Made by a program: the position numbers and the translations under genes
The notes under the pieces: generated by a model
The model's database searches: none
What the model was told of the DNA's origin: nothing
Seen by the model: only the letters and a program-made list of their open reading frames with translations
Shown: positions 34,615 through 47,379 of the stretch, one piece after another
Position numbering within the stretch: position 1 is the stretch's first letter
Layout of the letters: every line of letters begins with the position of its first letter
NCBI GenBank assembly: GCA_039619475.1
Contig: CM077115.1
Span: 140,008,172-140,072,171 of the forward strand
Direction: 5' to 3'
DNA: 64,000 nt
Source of the DNA: Icerya purchasi
Lineage: Eukaryota > Arthropoda > Insecta > Hemiptera > Monophlebidae

Positions 34615-36450
34615 TTAACAGTGTGCGCTATATGCAACAACTCAGAAGTGCGCAGAATATATAGATAATTATATGATTAGAGAAATTTTTAAATATTTAG
34701 TATTTTTATATATTTAAACAGAACAACAGACGAATTTTATCGAAGAAAATGAATGTTAATTTTCTATATCTTCCATTACAAGCGAGCTTAATATGTAAAT
34801 AATAATGATTATTTAAGAATAATAGCAAAATAATATATATTAAATTTTATTACGTAAACATAAAAAATTTGCAAATTACGAAAAAAAAACCCACAAAAAA
34901 ACAGTACGCTTCGAAATAAAATGATAATGTAATTACGTTTTAAAACGCGCTATGCCATCATAATTTGTGGATTTTTAAGTTTATATAATAAAATTTAATA
35001 CATCGGTCGTGATATTTGGAAGTTTCGTAATTGTTTCTAATTTAATATTTCAAATATTGTACTTTCTTTTTTCTTTTTTTTTTTTTTCAACACCAGTTTT
35101 ATCAAGAATGGACAGAGTTCATGCTTATAAATTTCGAATTTAACGAACCGAAGATCGCTCTCCGTAATTTCCGTTCTCTGCATCATAGCAACATTTTGAA
35201 CAGAGAGACAATTTCGTAATGATAACTCGAAAATCAATTTGAAAATTTTTTCTCTCGACATCGTTAATTCTTCGAATATGTTCAGCCATTATAATAATAT
35301 ACGCACACATCGCACACCGTTAATGAATTCCATTTTGCTTTTTGAAAGGGGTGAGTTCCGATTTATAACGTGTAGCGAATTAAAATACAACGTGTAGAGG
35401 AACAGAGTTACAATACAACATTCTTCATTACATCGGTGGTTCTGATAAAAATGACCGCAAAATTTCATATACAGTTCGCTTTAAGAAAAATGTCAGTTTG
35501 CGTTCAAGGTCGTTTTTGTTGTTCACTAATGTACATTGGCAGAAGTAAAAGCTAACCCCGTCGCCGCCGCACACTGTATCAATTCTAGGAGAAAATTCTC
35601 TTAGGTTACAATACACACAATGTCAAAGTTCAAGGCCATCACCAGCAAGCGTTTAATGTGTTTGGAGAGAGACAGAGAAGGAGATCAATGAGAAGCACGT
35701 AGCCGTTGCACTATCGGCTCGCACCAATCGCTATGAACAATATATTCCGGTAATTTTCCAAATAAATAAACACCGAACGATGCATCTCTAAACTAAATTA
35801 GTTAAAAATTCAGAAATAATAACATAACTAATTTTTTCATTCGGAAATCGAAAAAATGGGCACAATAAAAGCCGCGAGTACGAATTCATTGTCAAAATTT
35901 AATTTTTAAATCTTCTAAATTACGAACTTTTGAATCGACCCTTCCTTTTTTAATATCCTTATTTCCAGTAGCCATTAATTATGACTGGGTCATTCATTAA
36001 TCAATCATGCGCTGTATTAAACGTTACTGTATAACTATTGTACCATATCATATTATCTCAACAGTCGACGAACTCTTTAACCTGTACAAGGTGGATTTCA
36101 CAAGTCTAGGTAACATCGAAAAATTGAAAGCCGAAAGCAAGTTGCAGTCGTACCGATTGTTAAAATCAGTTGAAAAAGGAACAGAGTAAATCGGACCCCC
36201 CACTTTAGGCCGAAAATTTCACAAGCTAATTTGTTTTTAATGTATGTATATATCATCGCTTCCTAACAGTCTTTCTGCTATGAAACAGATGTTTGGCAAA
36301 AAAAAAGAAAAGTCCGCACGCGATAAAAATAATTTCATAACATCGCACACACATGTTAAAGTTGTTTTTAATTGGAATTGTTTATAACGTTTCTGAACAT
36401 GAACGCGTGAATAAATTAATATAGATGCATGGTGAAAAATGTATAAAATT
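32531..36450. other. AT-rich stretch, no supported gene
   Basis: There is a T-run near 32681-32698, a TTTA/TTTTA simple-sequence block at 34497-34617 and a T-rich run near 35066-35088. The frame at 36007-36189 was considered and not supported. No exon with a recognisable domain was found. Confidence 0.5.
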
Positions 36451-37470
36451 ACTAGCTGTTAACAGCGGCTTCGCCTGTGTATTATAATACTCGTTTAAAT
36501 CTGTACATGGAAATTAACAAAAAAAAAAAATTTGTTTTATCTGAAACTTATACATGTATAAATTTTCTTTTTATCTTTAATTAATTTTATCCTACTTTTT
36601 GAAATTTCTACATCCTTTACAAAATATTTATTAGAGTCAACTCAGTGACATTTCTGGAAGTCCCCCGTAGCTTTCATCATTTTAGTAATCTGTTTTTTAT
36701 TCCTCATTCACCATTTTTTAATCACATCATTCGCTTATTTTACAAACAGCCAATTCACTTGCCCGACAGCTGTTTTCCGTGGCTTTATCAACGGATTAAT
36801 ATAAGGCTTTAATTTTTTCTCTTCTTTTACGTGGCGAATTCTGCATTTTCATTAACGATTCATTTCTTCTATTCAGTTTTTCTTTCTTTTGTCAATTGAA
36901 TACAATAATTAAAACAAACTTTAAATATATTGTACACAGCAAATCAGAATGGTTAGCAAGGTTTCAAGATTTGAGTATAAATAATTCCTCCGGTATAGAA
37001 AATATTAAAAAACTCCTGTTGCAGGATTCTCTATTTATTTCTCTGTAACCTTAATATACCTTTTTTTGTAGAACATTACGAACACACTGCGTCATTACTA
37101 AATTGTATATCGAAATATTTGAAAAAAATTAGAGGATATTATTATAAAAAATTATTTGCAATATATATAATGTTTTTGCGTAATTAATACTTGTAATTAG
37201 GCAATAATTCAATATGTCCATGTTGCAAAGCTGCTTCCTGCGACTTGATCTTCTTTGTGGAAATGCTTATTAGAGTCAATTGCATATCCGAAAAGTAAAA
37301 AGCTTTCATCACTGAAATCATTTGGTTTTTGCTCCTTCTTGACCGCATTTTATTTTCCTTATATCACATTCACTTATTTTATAATCTGCCCATCTATTTT
37401 CTCCATTGATCCTTAGACTTTATTTTGTAAAAAACGTTTTTTATTTTTTCGTTTTTAATTAATATATTTA

Positions 37471-37820
37471 TGTAAAGATTCTTTCTCGCTTTGGGAAACA
37501 CGATTATCACCGTTCAACCAAAAGTGGTCTTCTTAACGTTTCATGTTCAGTCGAAGATTATCGGTCTTCCTATAACCTATCTGCCGTGATCTAACAAAAA
37601 GTTTCGCTCAACTAAACAGCACACATAACCATCATTTTGAGGAGGTCGATACTCATTTGCTAATCTCCAAATAATTACACATTTAAGAGAACATCCTCTT
37701 CACTCGTATTTTTCAACCCATTTTATGAAAATTAATTTATTACTACAAAAGCAAACTACAGTGGTTGAGTATTTCAAATTTGAGTATAAATAACATTCCC
37801 CCGGTAGGAAATATTAAAAA
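37471..37820 (+). repeat. Internal degenerate direct repeat, unit 2
   Basis: It aligns with 37967-38311 at an offset of about 495 bp. Shared blocks include AAAGATTCT, ATAACCTATCTG, CAACTAAACAGCACA, and the GAGTATAAATAACATTCCC / GGTA..ATATTAAAAA end. The last 60 bp also match 36951-37012. Confidence 0.65.
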
Positions 37821-37966
37821 GACGGTTCTCAATTTTGCTTCCCGTTGCTCGTTTGTTTCAGCCGAACATTCTAATGATTTCCAGACTTAATCGCCCGTCA
37901 TATTAATAACCATTTAAATCTATACTTGAAGATTCATATTTTTTTATTTTTTCTGGAATTACATTT

Positions 37967-38311
37967 ATGCAAAGATTCTCTATCTCTCTATTGGAAGAAA
38001 CATGTCTACCACCGTCTAACAAAAAATGGACTTCACGTTTCACGTTTAATTAAACATTATCGATCTTTCCATAACCTATCTGTCATAATGTAACAAAAAA
38101 TTTCAACTAAACAGCACAAACAGCCATCATTTCAGAAGAGGCCGAATTATTCACACGGCGATCTCCCATAATCACACACATATTTTCCGTATTCTTTGTC
38201 TCGAGCATTTTATTAAAATTAATTTATTAACAAAACAATAGACTACAGTTAAGTTAAGTAAAGATTTCAAATTTTAGTATCAATAACATTCCCGGTAGCG
38301 GATATTAAAAA
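37967..38311 (+). repeat. Internal degenerate direct repeat, unit 3
   Basis: Partner of 37471-37820, with the same order of shared blocks. Divergence is substantial, so the duplication is old. Confidence 0.65.
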
Positions 38312-38445
38312 TTCCTGTAAAAAATAATGGAAAATACTACGTTTTTTTTTGTCTCCCCGTAACGAGTACAGTAATTAGGCTAGGAGCACGATCATGTCAC
38401 GGAGGTTTAGCGATTTCGGGTAGCGTAAAAAGTGAAGTAACAGAA

Positions 38446-39265
38446 CGTAGTTTTTTTTTGTTTTTTTTTTTTTTTCAATTTCAGCTTCTGTGGACTAGGC
38501 TAAACAACTAAGTCTCCATTTCACATCTTGTCCTTTTTCCTTCCTTAGCATCCTTCCAATATTTCTTGAGACCTTCCATTGAAAGGCATTTTTATGGTTT
38601 ATCGGAAGCGATCTATTCCGATTTACTTGTTCTATTTTAAAGATTGACGTCGCAAACTACTTTATGAAACCATTCTTTATTAAATATTTCTGTTTCAGTA
38701 ACATCCATTAATTTCGTGTCCTTTTCACACTCATCGAACCATGCTGGTCTTATTTTCTTCGTTTCCATTAATTATTTAAATTCTCTTAGTGAACCTGTCC
38801 TCCTGCAATCTGGTGATATATCCGTAAAATAATAATTTTCATTTCCTTATTGATATGGACAATGGTTTAATCTTGCTGTAATATATAGTTCATCGTTCGA
38901 AACCCATTTAAACTGTCCATTATTCCATTTAACTCCTAGAATCTTTCTCAAGATTCTCAGTTCCCTTATTTCTAATTGATTAATTAATATCTTCTTGTTT
39001 AGATTTAAAGTTTCTGAAGCATATAACCCTTCTGGTTTTACAACTGCAGCATAATAGTGTCTTAGTTTTGCTCCTCTATGCTCGTTGCTTTTTTATCGTA
39101 GACATTCTTCACCAAGTGATGTGCTCGACCTAATTTACATATTCTACAATTCACTGCTTCTTCTTCTAGCACATTTTGTTGTATAAATTCCCATAAATAT
39201 TTAAACTTTTTAATTAACGTTATTTTTCCAGCACATTTATTAAGATAATCTGGGCTGTTTTTAAT
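38446..39265 (-). mobile_element. Endonuclease/RT-type LINE, C-terminal fragment with poly-A
   Basis: Minus-strand translation gives IKKFKYLWEFIQQN, then RICKLGRAHHLVKNVYDKKA (39062-39274 frame). After a frameshift come LRHYYAAVVKPEGLYASETL, LEIRELRILRKILGVKWNN and RPAWFDECEKDTKL. This is the familiar late part of RTE/CR1-like endonuclease-RT proteins. The 3' end is the T/G-rich run at 38450-38474 (poly-A on minus). It is 5'-truncated near 39265 and broken by several frameshifts. It appears inserted in the composite repeat at 36451-39697. Confidence 0.8.
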
Positions 39266-39621
39266 ATTCGTCATGTATTTTGTTTTGGTGAAATTAATAA
39301 AATGTTACCTAGAGTTTATTATTTACCACAGTAATCATTTTATCTAAATTTTTACGTTTAATTTATACATACTATGGTAATTCTTTTATTTAAAATTTTA
39401 TAGAAATTATTATTTTTTGTTTATTCGTCCCGTATGCATGTCTTTACTGCTAGTCACATCGTAACGTTCCGACTTTTCTGGTGAATTCTCGCCAAAATTT
39501 TCACTCACACAAACCTTGTCCAGACAATTACAAACACAACAAAAAAAAAAAAATCAGCCAAATCGGTCGAGCCGTTTTCAAGTGATGATGAGTCATACAT
39601 GCGGTAATTAATTATTATTTA

Positions 39622-39662
39622 TACATACATACATACATACATACACACATATATATATATAT

Positions 39663-39697
<35 letters not shown>
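39622..39697 (+). repeat. CATA, TA and GATA compound microsatellite
   Basis: ACAT repeats (39622-39645) pass into TA repeats and then GATA repeats (39664-39696). Confidence 0.9.
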
Positions 39698-41509
39698 TTC
39701 AGAATAGATTAAAAAATACAGTTCAAACACTCCACTTCTTTAAGCCCTCCCCTTCACACTAAACATAAGATAAAAATGTTTTCAGTGTCTTAATAAGCAA
39801 AATTATTAAAAAAACGATTATTTTATATTTAGAAAAAGAAGAATTTACATTTGAACAGTCTTCAATTTGTAGCACTTATAAATGTAATATAAAGTTATGA
39901 AAGCGACAAGGCCACTCCTTACAAGCTGCCGATAAGAAGGCCCAATTAAAAAAGTGAATTCAGACGTATTTTACGTGATAAATAAATGGCCCCCCAGTGT
40001 TAACAGTGGGGTGAAGGCCCTCTTACGACGTCTTTAAAATTACCCGTAATTAAGAATTTAAAATAAAAAGCCATATATATAACCAGAGCTGCTCAATCTT
40101 GAATAGTACATTTAAATAAATAAAAAGTAATAATAAATTAGTGAAATTATCTGAGACCAACAAAGACACTTTTTTCCGTCGATATCAGGTCGCGACGGAT
40201 CTAAATGGTGAGAAATACTGCTTTAGACTATTAAACGCGAAATTTTTCGTAAAACATAAAGACAATTACGAAAACAGGGTTATTTTAATTAAATATGAAA
40301 CCAATAAAAAAAAAACATAACAATAAACGTAAAAAAAAAAAAAAAAAAACCAAAAAATTCAACGGATTTCAACCCAAACATTAATACAGACAAAAAGCAA
40401 AGCTACTTAAAACGAAATTGAATATTTTTGAAAACCTTTGTTTTTCTTTTACTTATTTTTAGGTTCATCTATTGCAGACATATTAATCCAATGCCGGCGG
40501 TGGAAATTGATATTTTCAACGTGGAAATTCGAATTCCACTTCAACAAAACACCAATGCCTAATAAACTGTACGATATACCGTACCTAAGACTTTTATATA
40601 TTTTTTGCCTAAGATGACCACCCTGTAAGAATTAAATTGGCACGTGGAAAACCATTTGCGTACAACTTGTAGTCGAATCTGTAAAATAGCGCAACCTAAA
40701 ATCTAAAAAAAAAAAAATAACAAAAGAGTTACTAATGTACCACACAGTTCGGAAATCAATTAAATTTTCCAGAGAATCTATCGGAAAAAAAAACAAAAAA
40801 AAACGGCGAAACGGATAAAACGAAGAATAACATTAAGTAAAAGTTGTTATCTGGAAAATTTTAACGAGAAATAGAAAAAACAAAGGCATCAAAGCGATGA
40901 ACCGCTAGAGCTTGAAGATAGGAAGAAAAAAAGTCGGAAATGTCGCGGTGCATGCATCAAAAACACTTCTTAGAACGGAGGCGGGATGTAGATGGTAAAA
41001 ATTAGACGAAGCCGCACAGTTTCATGTTTAACAATGTGGTATAAGTAGGCTGCGCGCGTAAAAATTCACAGCAGTATATTTAAATAAAAATAATCGTAAA
41101 TTAAACAGTTAAGAGAGTAAAAGATGGTTTCAATTAAAATGTTCGTACACTTTTAAATATTGCACACCATTACATCTCGTTTCCTCGAGAAAAACCGTCT
41201 TGGCCGTCGCGGGGCCAAAGAGGTTCACGAAAACGATCGCTGCTTAGAACAATTTAAAATTACATACATTAATAACCCCGCCCCGTTAATGAGCAAACAA
41301 AAACTTACAACCATGTTGTATTTCAATCGCTGACTAGATTGTTATTGCATGTTGACATCGTCGCCAGAATTCACATAGGTCTGAAAAACATTTTAAAATG
41401 CAAAATAATCTTTATTCGGTTGTTATCGAGAAAAAAAAAAAAGAGTAGCAAACGGTTATGAACACTTTCGCGGATTCCAGATACACCAGTATTTTCATCA
41501 AACTTTTGG
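39698..41509. other. AT-rich stretch, no supported gene
   Basis: There are A-runs near 40333-40349 and short A-rich tracts elsewhere; no domain or terminal repeat pair was recognised. Confidence 0.5.
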
Positions 41510-41905
41510 AGGACAACTAAATCCCAGCTGCTAATGAACAAATATGGTCGAGAAATTGGCGTGCAGTTTCTACTTTGAACAAATTACGTTCAACAATCCA
41601 GTCAAATATTGAACTTTGGAGTACTTCATATCCGCAAAGAAGAAGTTACTTTATTTGTCGTGCAAAAATATCCCATTCTTACACATTAAACAAGACAGAA
41701 CCTCCTATTTGTGGACAGATGTACTCTGTGTTCTTTTATCCATTCATCATCTTCTTCCGGTAAACTGCCCAAAGTTCGACCTATTCTGGTCTTCCGGCTC
41801 TCCTTTAGTAGTAGTTCCCTTTCTGAAGTTCTTGAAGACAATGAACAAAAAGTTCAGTTGCTCCTTAGATTTCTGACACTGTCGAATATTCTAAACAGCA
41901 ATTGA
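41510..41905 (+). mobile_element. LINE C-terminal fragment
   Basis: The plus strand reads NKLRSTIQSNIELWSTSYPQ, then RRSYFICRAKISHSYTLNK and PPICGQ. After a frameshift come VNCPKFDLFW-type sequence and a tail ending FLTLSNILNSN and a stop at 41903-41905. This is the post-RNase H region of I/R1-type LINEs (N-K-L-R-S-I, R-x-R-I-G-H-S/T, PP-x-C, C-P-x-F). The CxxC is incomplete because of the frameshift. Neither a poly-A tail nor an upstream RNase H is clear, so both ends are approximate. Confidence 0.75.
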
Positions 41906-44900
41906 ACTATATTCGTCCGTGTCTCTGGCGCCAATGTTGCAATAGACGGCACACGTTAATAGATAGAACAACGACAACAACAACTTGGAAAATCATTCGA
42001 AAATTTTAATTAGCGATCAACATCCGGTAAAAGCCGAAACTTTAAAATTAAAGCGAGTTTCGAATAAAAGATAGAAACAACTATGAGGAAAAACATTCAG
42101 ATCAGACCTTAATTCTAGACCATCCGAACTGGATTCGGCCGATATTTGAGGCATTCATCTATGCTGTGTACAAACGGGCTTGTTCGAAATGTTCACAGAA
42201 ATCTCTACAAACCGGTGATGTTAACCAAATTCACGTTATTTCATACGTAATTTACAAGTTTTTTTCACTCATTCTAATAAAATTTGTGTATATCTCTGAA
42301 GATTTTGTATTCAATCGAATAAAGAGAGACAGTTGCATCCGAAAATTATTTAAAATGATTAACCATCATTATGGAAGTTTTAAACATTTAGATTATTATT
42401 ACTTTGCTTCTACTACTCGCTGATGATCTTAAATAATTTTGCGGAGATTTTTCAAAACGGTCGCAATATATCAGAGCAATTTCCCTTCTTAATAGTCCGA
42501 CATAATATGATTTCGAGAAGTGCAGTTTTTCTTATGATAAACTAAACTACCGTTCAAATATTTCGGTTAATTATTTTCGTAGCAATGATAGTTGAGTATT
42601 TTTTACTTCATTTTTTGTATTGGTGCGGGGGAGGGTCATTTTACGTACATGTGTTATTATACTTATGAGAAATAGTTATTTTTTTCTTACATAAGAATGA
42701 AATAAAAATTTTATAGCGAGCAACTCTGTAAAACGGTATTTTTTGTTCAACTGGTTTTTCATGATCCGCTAATTTTCAGTTTTTAACAACAAATTAATCC
42801 GTGTTTCTTATACTTTCTGTTTCTATAAGTCAGAAATTATTTTCAATAGATGTAGTCTAATTTGGTTTAATAGAAAGTTCTATTATTTTTTTTTTTTTTT
42901 TTTTCATTATTAATACTGCAAGAAATTAAAAATAACAAAGTCGTTTTAAAATGCGACACTTAAAGATAGAACACTATTTAGAAATTCAAGTATAGCGCGA
43001 AAAGTCACGTAACGCTACCGAAACAAGGAACAAGGAATAGCTGCTGAAGATAATAATAATAAGGAAATAAATTTGTTTAATACTTTTAAAAAAATTAAAA
43101 TTTAGGAACCTTAAAATTATTTTTAGTTGTTTAAAAATATTTGTTTACATCCAGAATACGTTACTAACATTTTTCTTAATTTGGTTTCACTTTTTTTTAT
43201 TTTCTTTCGACAAACCTAAGTGTGACTCGAGGGTTTTTTTATTATTTTTTTTATTTTTTTTGACTTTATCGAACGCCTCAGCATCATCGTATCTAATACA
43301 TTAAATTTTATGACCTAGTAAATTTTCGATAAGTAAAAATTCATCTCTAAGTATGCTACCTTTCCAATATTCTCAAAACTCGTTCAAAAAAAAAAAAAAA
43401 GGGTAAAACACAAAACTCGAAGATATTTAAAATTAACTTGGTTGCTATCGTTCGCTCGAATTATATCGGTTAATTTATCTATCGAAGCGATTACAGGATT
43501 CTTTTATAAGGGCAGCGACGATAAAGGAAAGGTCAAAGCCCGAATGATCAGTTCGAACAATATAAACGTAGGTAAAAATTTAAGTTGCATACTTAGTGTA
43601 TCTTCATACTATTTCCATTCCATTGCCCGGAAATCCTAATTATATTTGTAATTTGAACTAGTTCATTTTTGATGATACAGATTTATCAAAATTAAGTGTT
43701 ATAAAAATTAATAACGCCCTTTTATAAAAATAATAATAAAAAGTATATATTATTTGTTTACGCTCGCGTGTGTGTAGATGCGTGTAGGAAAAGAGTACGT
43801 TTAATTTTATCATCACCTTAAAGATTTTTCAAAAAAAAAAAAAAAAAGTGAATGATGATGATAACGTTGTTTTACATAATTCGCAAAATTCATCACACCG
43901 GAGATAAGATGGAAAGGAAGAAACTTCTGATATCATTTATATTGTAACATTAATCTCGTTACGTAAGTATAAGCCAACTTTTTACAGTCTTGAATTTAGT
44001 GAGGGTGAAGAGGTTTAAATCGCGAACCCCTCGTGTTTATACATTACCATTCCAGTGAGTATAATCTTCAAAACAAATTTAACAAACATTTTTTCCATTC
44101 TTCCGATAAGTAATTTATTCTATCACAATTTTCAGATCAATTTTTAATATGTTCGTAACATATATCACAAAAAAAAAAACCTCAAACATTATTTCCAAGA
44201 TTATGTTCCAAGTTCCTTATTAGTATACTTTATAAAGTGGTAAATAATAACAAGCAAAATACAAATATATGCACCTTAAATTATAACATTTATATTAAAA
44301 ACACATATTTTAGATGTAAAAAATCTATATTCTGCAACTACACACTTGTATCGTAATCAGGAAATGGAGCATGGTGTCTTTTAGCAAAAACATTGCTTTT
44401 AATGTAGTAATAGTTATTTATTTGCGCACATTCATAGTACATATACAGTGGCGGATCGACGAGGGGTGGATAAGCAACATTTCCCCCCAAAGAACCAAAG
44501 CCACTATGAAAAAATGTGTTATAACAGAGAAGCTTAATTTATATTATAAAAGGTTTGCATACATATTACACCTGTGGATTTAATTATAACTACTATTTAA
44601 TACTGTTTTCTAGTAAAACTATTAACGTTACGTTTTTTATTCTGTTTTAAACGCTACTGTTGTCGTTCTTTTGCAGTTTTTTTTTGATTTATTTTTAATT
44701 TTTATTTTGCAATTTTAATTTAAAATAGTACAATGAGAAATATATGTATACTTAAACTTGCTCACGAACAAACAATTCGGATCGGATCACTAACAAAAAT
44801 AAAAAAGAAGTAAAATCTAATAAAAATATTATCTTTCTTACTATTTCTAAACTACCAGAATTTTATAATTTTTCACCCCTAAAAGTAAGACAAAAGTTAA

Positions 44901-46847
44901 ATTAAATTGTAATCATTATGTATTTTTAAAACATATTTTAAATTTCCAAAAAAGTCGCTATTTTATTTTCTTTATAAAGTAAGGTATTTCTCAAATCTAC
45001 TGCCTACCGTAGAAGATATTATATATAATCCCCCCCATGTCCTTCTCGATCAGCATATATACACGCATATATATATACATATATATATATATGTTTTTGT
45101 GTGTTTTAATGGTAACGTTAATCAAAGGAAGAAATAACTAAGGATAATGTGAAAAAAGAGGGAAAAAAGGTTAGATTTTAGTAGAGAAATAGAAAAAATT
45201 TAAACAACCAGATCAAAATTAAGTTTTTCGCTTTTTTTAGTAAAAACGCAACATAAATTTTAAAAAATCAATATAATTTTTTGACCTTTCATCGCTTGAT
45301 ACATTTCTGGCTTTGCCAATGATCGTCACAAAAAAAATATAACATACTAGTGTTTTTATCATTTTACAAATTTTTGAGTGCACATTTTCGCAATGTGCAT
45401 ATTAAAACAAAATCATTAACGTACCTAGCCAATTACTGTGAACAACGAGAAAACAACGAAAACAAAACGAAATAAATAAATCAGATATATTATGTAAATC
45501 GGTTCCTAAATAGGTAAATATATCTTTTTCTGACCATCAGACCTCTTAAAGGCGTCTTTTAAACGCCGGATGTTACAAAGTGAGACGTCTTTTTGTAGCC
45601 AGTTACCACAACGTGATGGTACTATTACATGCGTTGACTTATGAGAATGTATATTAAATTGATTTTAAATACTTAAAATTAATCGCTAAATGTTATAGTT
45701 AAATAAGGATTTTATTAAATATTAGTGTGATTATTTTTTAAGTAGATATATAATTAATTTTTTATTAAAAATAAATTTAAAAAAAATTAAACTTCCGAAA
45801 AATTAATTATATTATAAATGTAAAGTTGATATTATTAAATTCGATAATTCGATAATTTCGCTGGAAAATTATTTGCAAATAAAAAATTTTCGAAAGGCAA
45901 AGTGTTATTATAGTAAATTGAAATTGATATATTTCTCAATTGTTTACATTTTATAATATTTAGTTTTACAGAGGTTGTTGAATTAGTCATAAAGCCGTTA
46001 TTTGAAGATGTCTTGAAGATGTGTCTAACATCTTTAAAGCATCTTCGTGTGGTCATCAGACGTTCAAACCAATTTAAAGACCAATTAATTTAATTCCAAA
46101 TTCAAATTAAAAACCCAATTAAAGAACAAAAAAATACATCTTTAAGACATTTTGTGCTACGTGAATTAAATCAATTAAATCAATAACAAAGAGAAAACAA
46201 AACAAGAAACAAAGCCACTAATTAACCCCTAGGCTACCCCTGAAACGAATTTTCAAAATATTCCATAGCTGCATCACAGAGACACTTCTTTTTCCGTTAT
46301 ATTGGTTTCTATAGTCGATGGCGTATCTTTACAAAATATGAGAATGGTAACAATTTACAGGAAAATCGATTGAAACACGTTAAGCTTTCCGTCATAGCAG
46401 CAACGAATTTATAAACGCAATCCCCCCCCCCCCCGATATTAAACTCCTGAGGAAATGCACAATTTCTATATTTATCAAACAATTGCGTATTATTCATCCG
46501 AGGGAATATCGAAGTTATGCAGTTAGATGTGAAGAATTTTAAATAAAATGATTTATGTGAGAAAAAATTAATCCATTTCCAAGTAGCTAGCGAAATCTAC
46601 ACATTTCAATATTTTACGGATAAGGGGAGGTGGAAATTTTTTGGTATTTTTTTTCTTCTATTTTTCAACTTTAATTCAACTACATACGTTACTATTAGAG
46701 TGTTTTAGAATTTAGCTTTAAAGACCGCGAAGATAAGAAAAAATAACAAAACGTGTAAAAGCCAAGAGCAAATTCGAGACGCAGCACTGACACACATAGA
46801 TGGGGGAAATACGTAAATAAAAGCGGTATAATAAAAGCAAGCGTAAA
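41906..46847. other. AT-rich stretch; possible MITE edges, no supported exon
   Basis: At 44446 a CAGTGGCGGATCGACGAGG GG start resembles a DNA-transposon edge, with a weak inverted counterpart at about 45028-45053, but the ends do not close cleanly. Hairpin-forming GAAGATG..CATCTTC sequence lies at 46004-46046. A run of 14 C lies at 46421-46434. Poly-T/A runs occur near 42887-42904. I looked for a second exon of the PPP1R37-like gene on the minus strand and did not recognise one. Confidence 0.45.
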
Positions 46848-46853
46848 ACTCAC
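46848..46853 (-). promoter_or_regulatory. 5' splice site (donor) of PPP1R37-like exon
   Basis: On the minus strand the exon ends GAAGACA and the intron begins GTGAGT, a close match to the donor consensus GTRAGT. It falls directly after the conserved SPWED sequence and leaves phase 1. The frame continuing past it is hydrophobic and unlike the family, which supports splicing here. Confidence 0.75.
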
Positions 46854-47178
46854 TGTCTTCCCAAGGACTTTCCGGTTCTAGTATTCCAGTTACGATCAGA
46901 CTCTCGTCGTCCGGAAATGAAACGTTCCTGCGCATGCCCGGATTTTTACGCGATCGCAGACAAGACGGCACCGTATTCGCGTGCATCGTCGAAATTAACG
47001 ACGGTGGTCTGGAGTCGCTGGTGGAAGAAGAAGACGACAAATTATCACTACTGGAACAACTACTACTGCTGCAGTTGGCGGTATCTTGTTTTTCGTCGAT
47101 GGTCAAATTAGCCGCTGCTGCTGTCGAAGAGGAGTCCGGCAAGTCAGCGCTAATTCCAGTTACCAATGTTTTGGTCAT
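46854..47178 (-). CDS. PPP1R37-like: First coding exon, PPP1R37-like PP1 regulatory subunit
   Basis: The exon encodes 108 residues plus one base. Residues 1-75 are low-complexity and rich in Ser, Ala and Thr, including a poly-Ser tract. Residues about 83-108 contain RRNVSFPDDES, then GILEPESPWED. The order basic-x-V-x-F-P-x-D-E, then G-x-x-EP-x-x-PW is the N-terminal signature of PPP1R37 (LRRC68). There the RVxF-type motif docks protein phosphatase 1, and the rest of the protein is leucine-rich repeats; those repeats are not in this exon. The ATG at 47178 has A at -3. The exon ends at a good GTGAGT donor, and later exons were not found in the window. Another RVxF protein remains possible, because only about 25 residues carry the match. 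Confidence 0.65.
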
Positions 47179-47379
47179 GCTCTCTGAATTACGCCCGACA
47201 ACGAAAATAAAACAAAAACGAAATAAACAAATAAAACGAACGATTCAAACGAAATGACAAACTGAACGACAAAAAAGAAATAGCAAAAAAAAAACAAACC
47301 AAAAAAAAACCAATAGGAACGATGTCTTATAAGACGACGAAAAGTTTTATCGCCATCGCATGGGTCACATGGTAATCGC

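Larger units (their letters stand above)
36451..39697 (+). repeat. Composite repeat, ACTAGCTGTTAACAGCGGC start to GATA-rich end
   Basis: The left edge reads ACTAGCTGTTAACAGCGGC TTCGCC. The right part (39430-39600) reads CACACAAACCTTGTCC, then AAATCGGTCGAGCCGTTTTC, then CATA, TA and GATA microsatellites. These are edge motifs of an insect interspersed repeat similar in plan to 18585-19558. Inside lie three degenerate direct units (about 36634-37012, 37270-37820 and 37967-38311) and a minus-strand LINE (38446-39265). I infer one long element with internal tandem duplication, interrupted by the LINE. Joining the two edges into one element is not proven. Confidence 0.5.

Noticed and set aside
36007..36189. 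60-codon plus-strand frame
   Set aside because: It reads like protein in part (DELFNLYKVDF), but nothing identifies it and it is within chance length.
46705..46847. Extension of the PPP1R37-like frame with a hydrophobic tail
   Set aside because: The frame passes a strong GTGAGT donor and then reads Phe/Leu/Cys-rich sequence unlike the family; it is read as intron.
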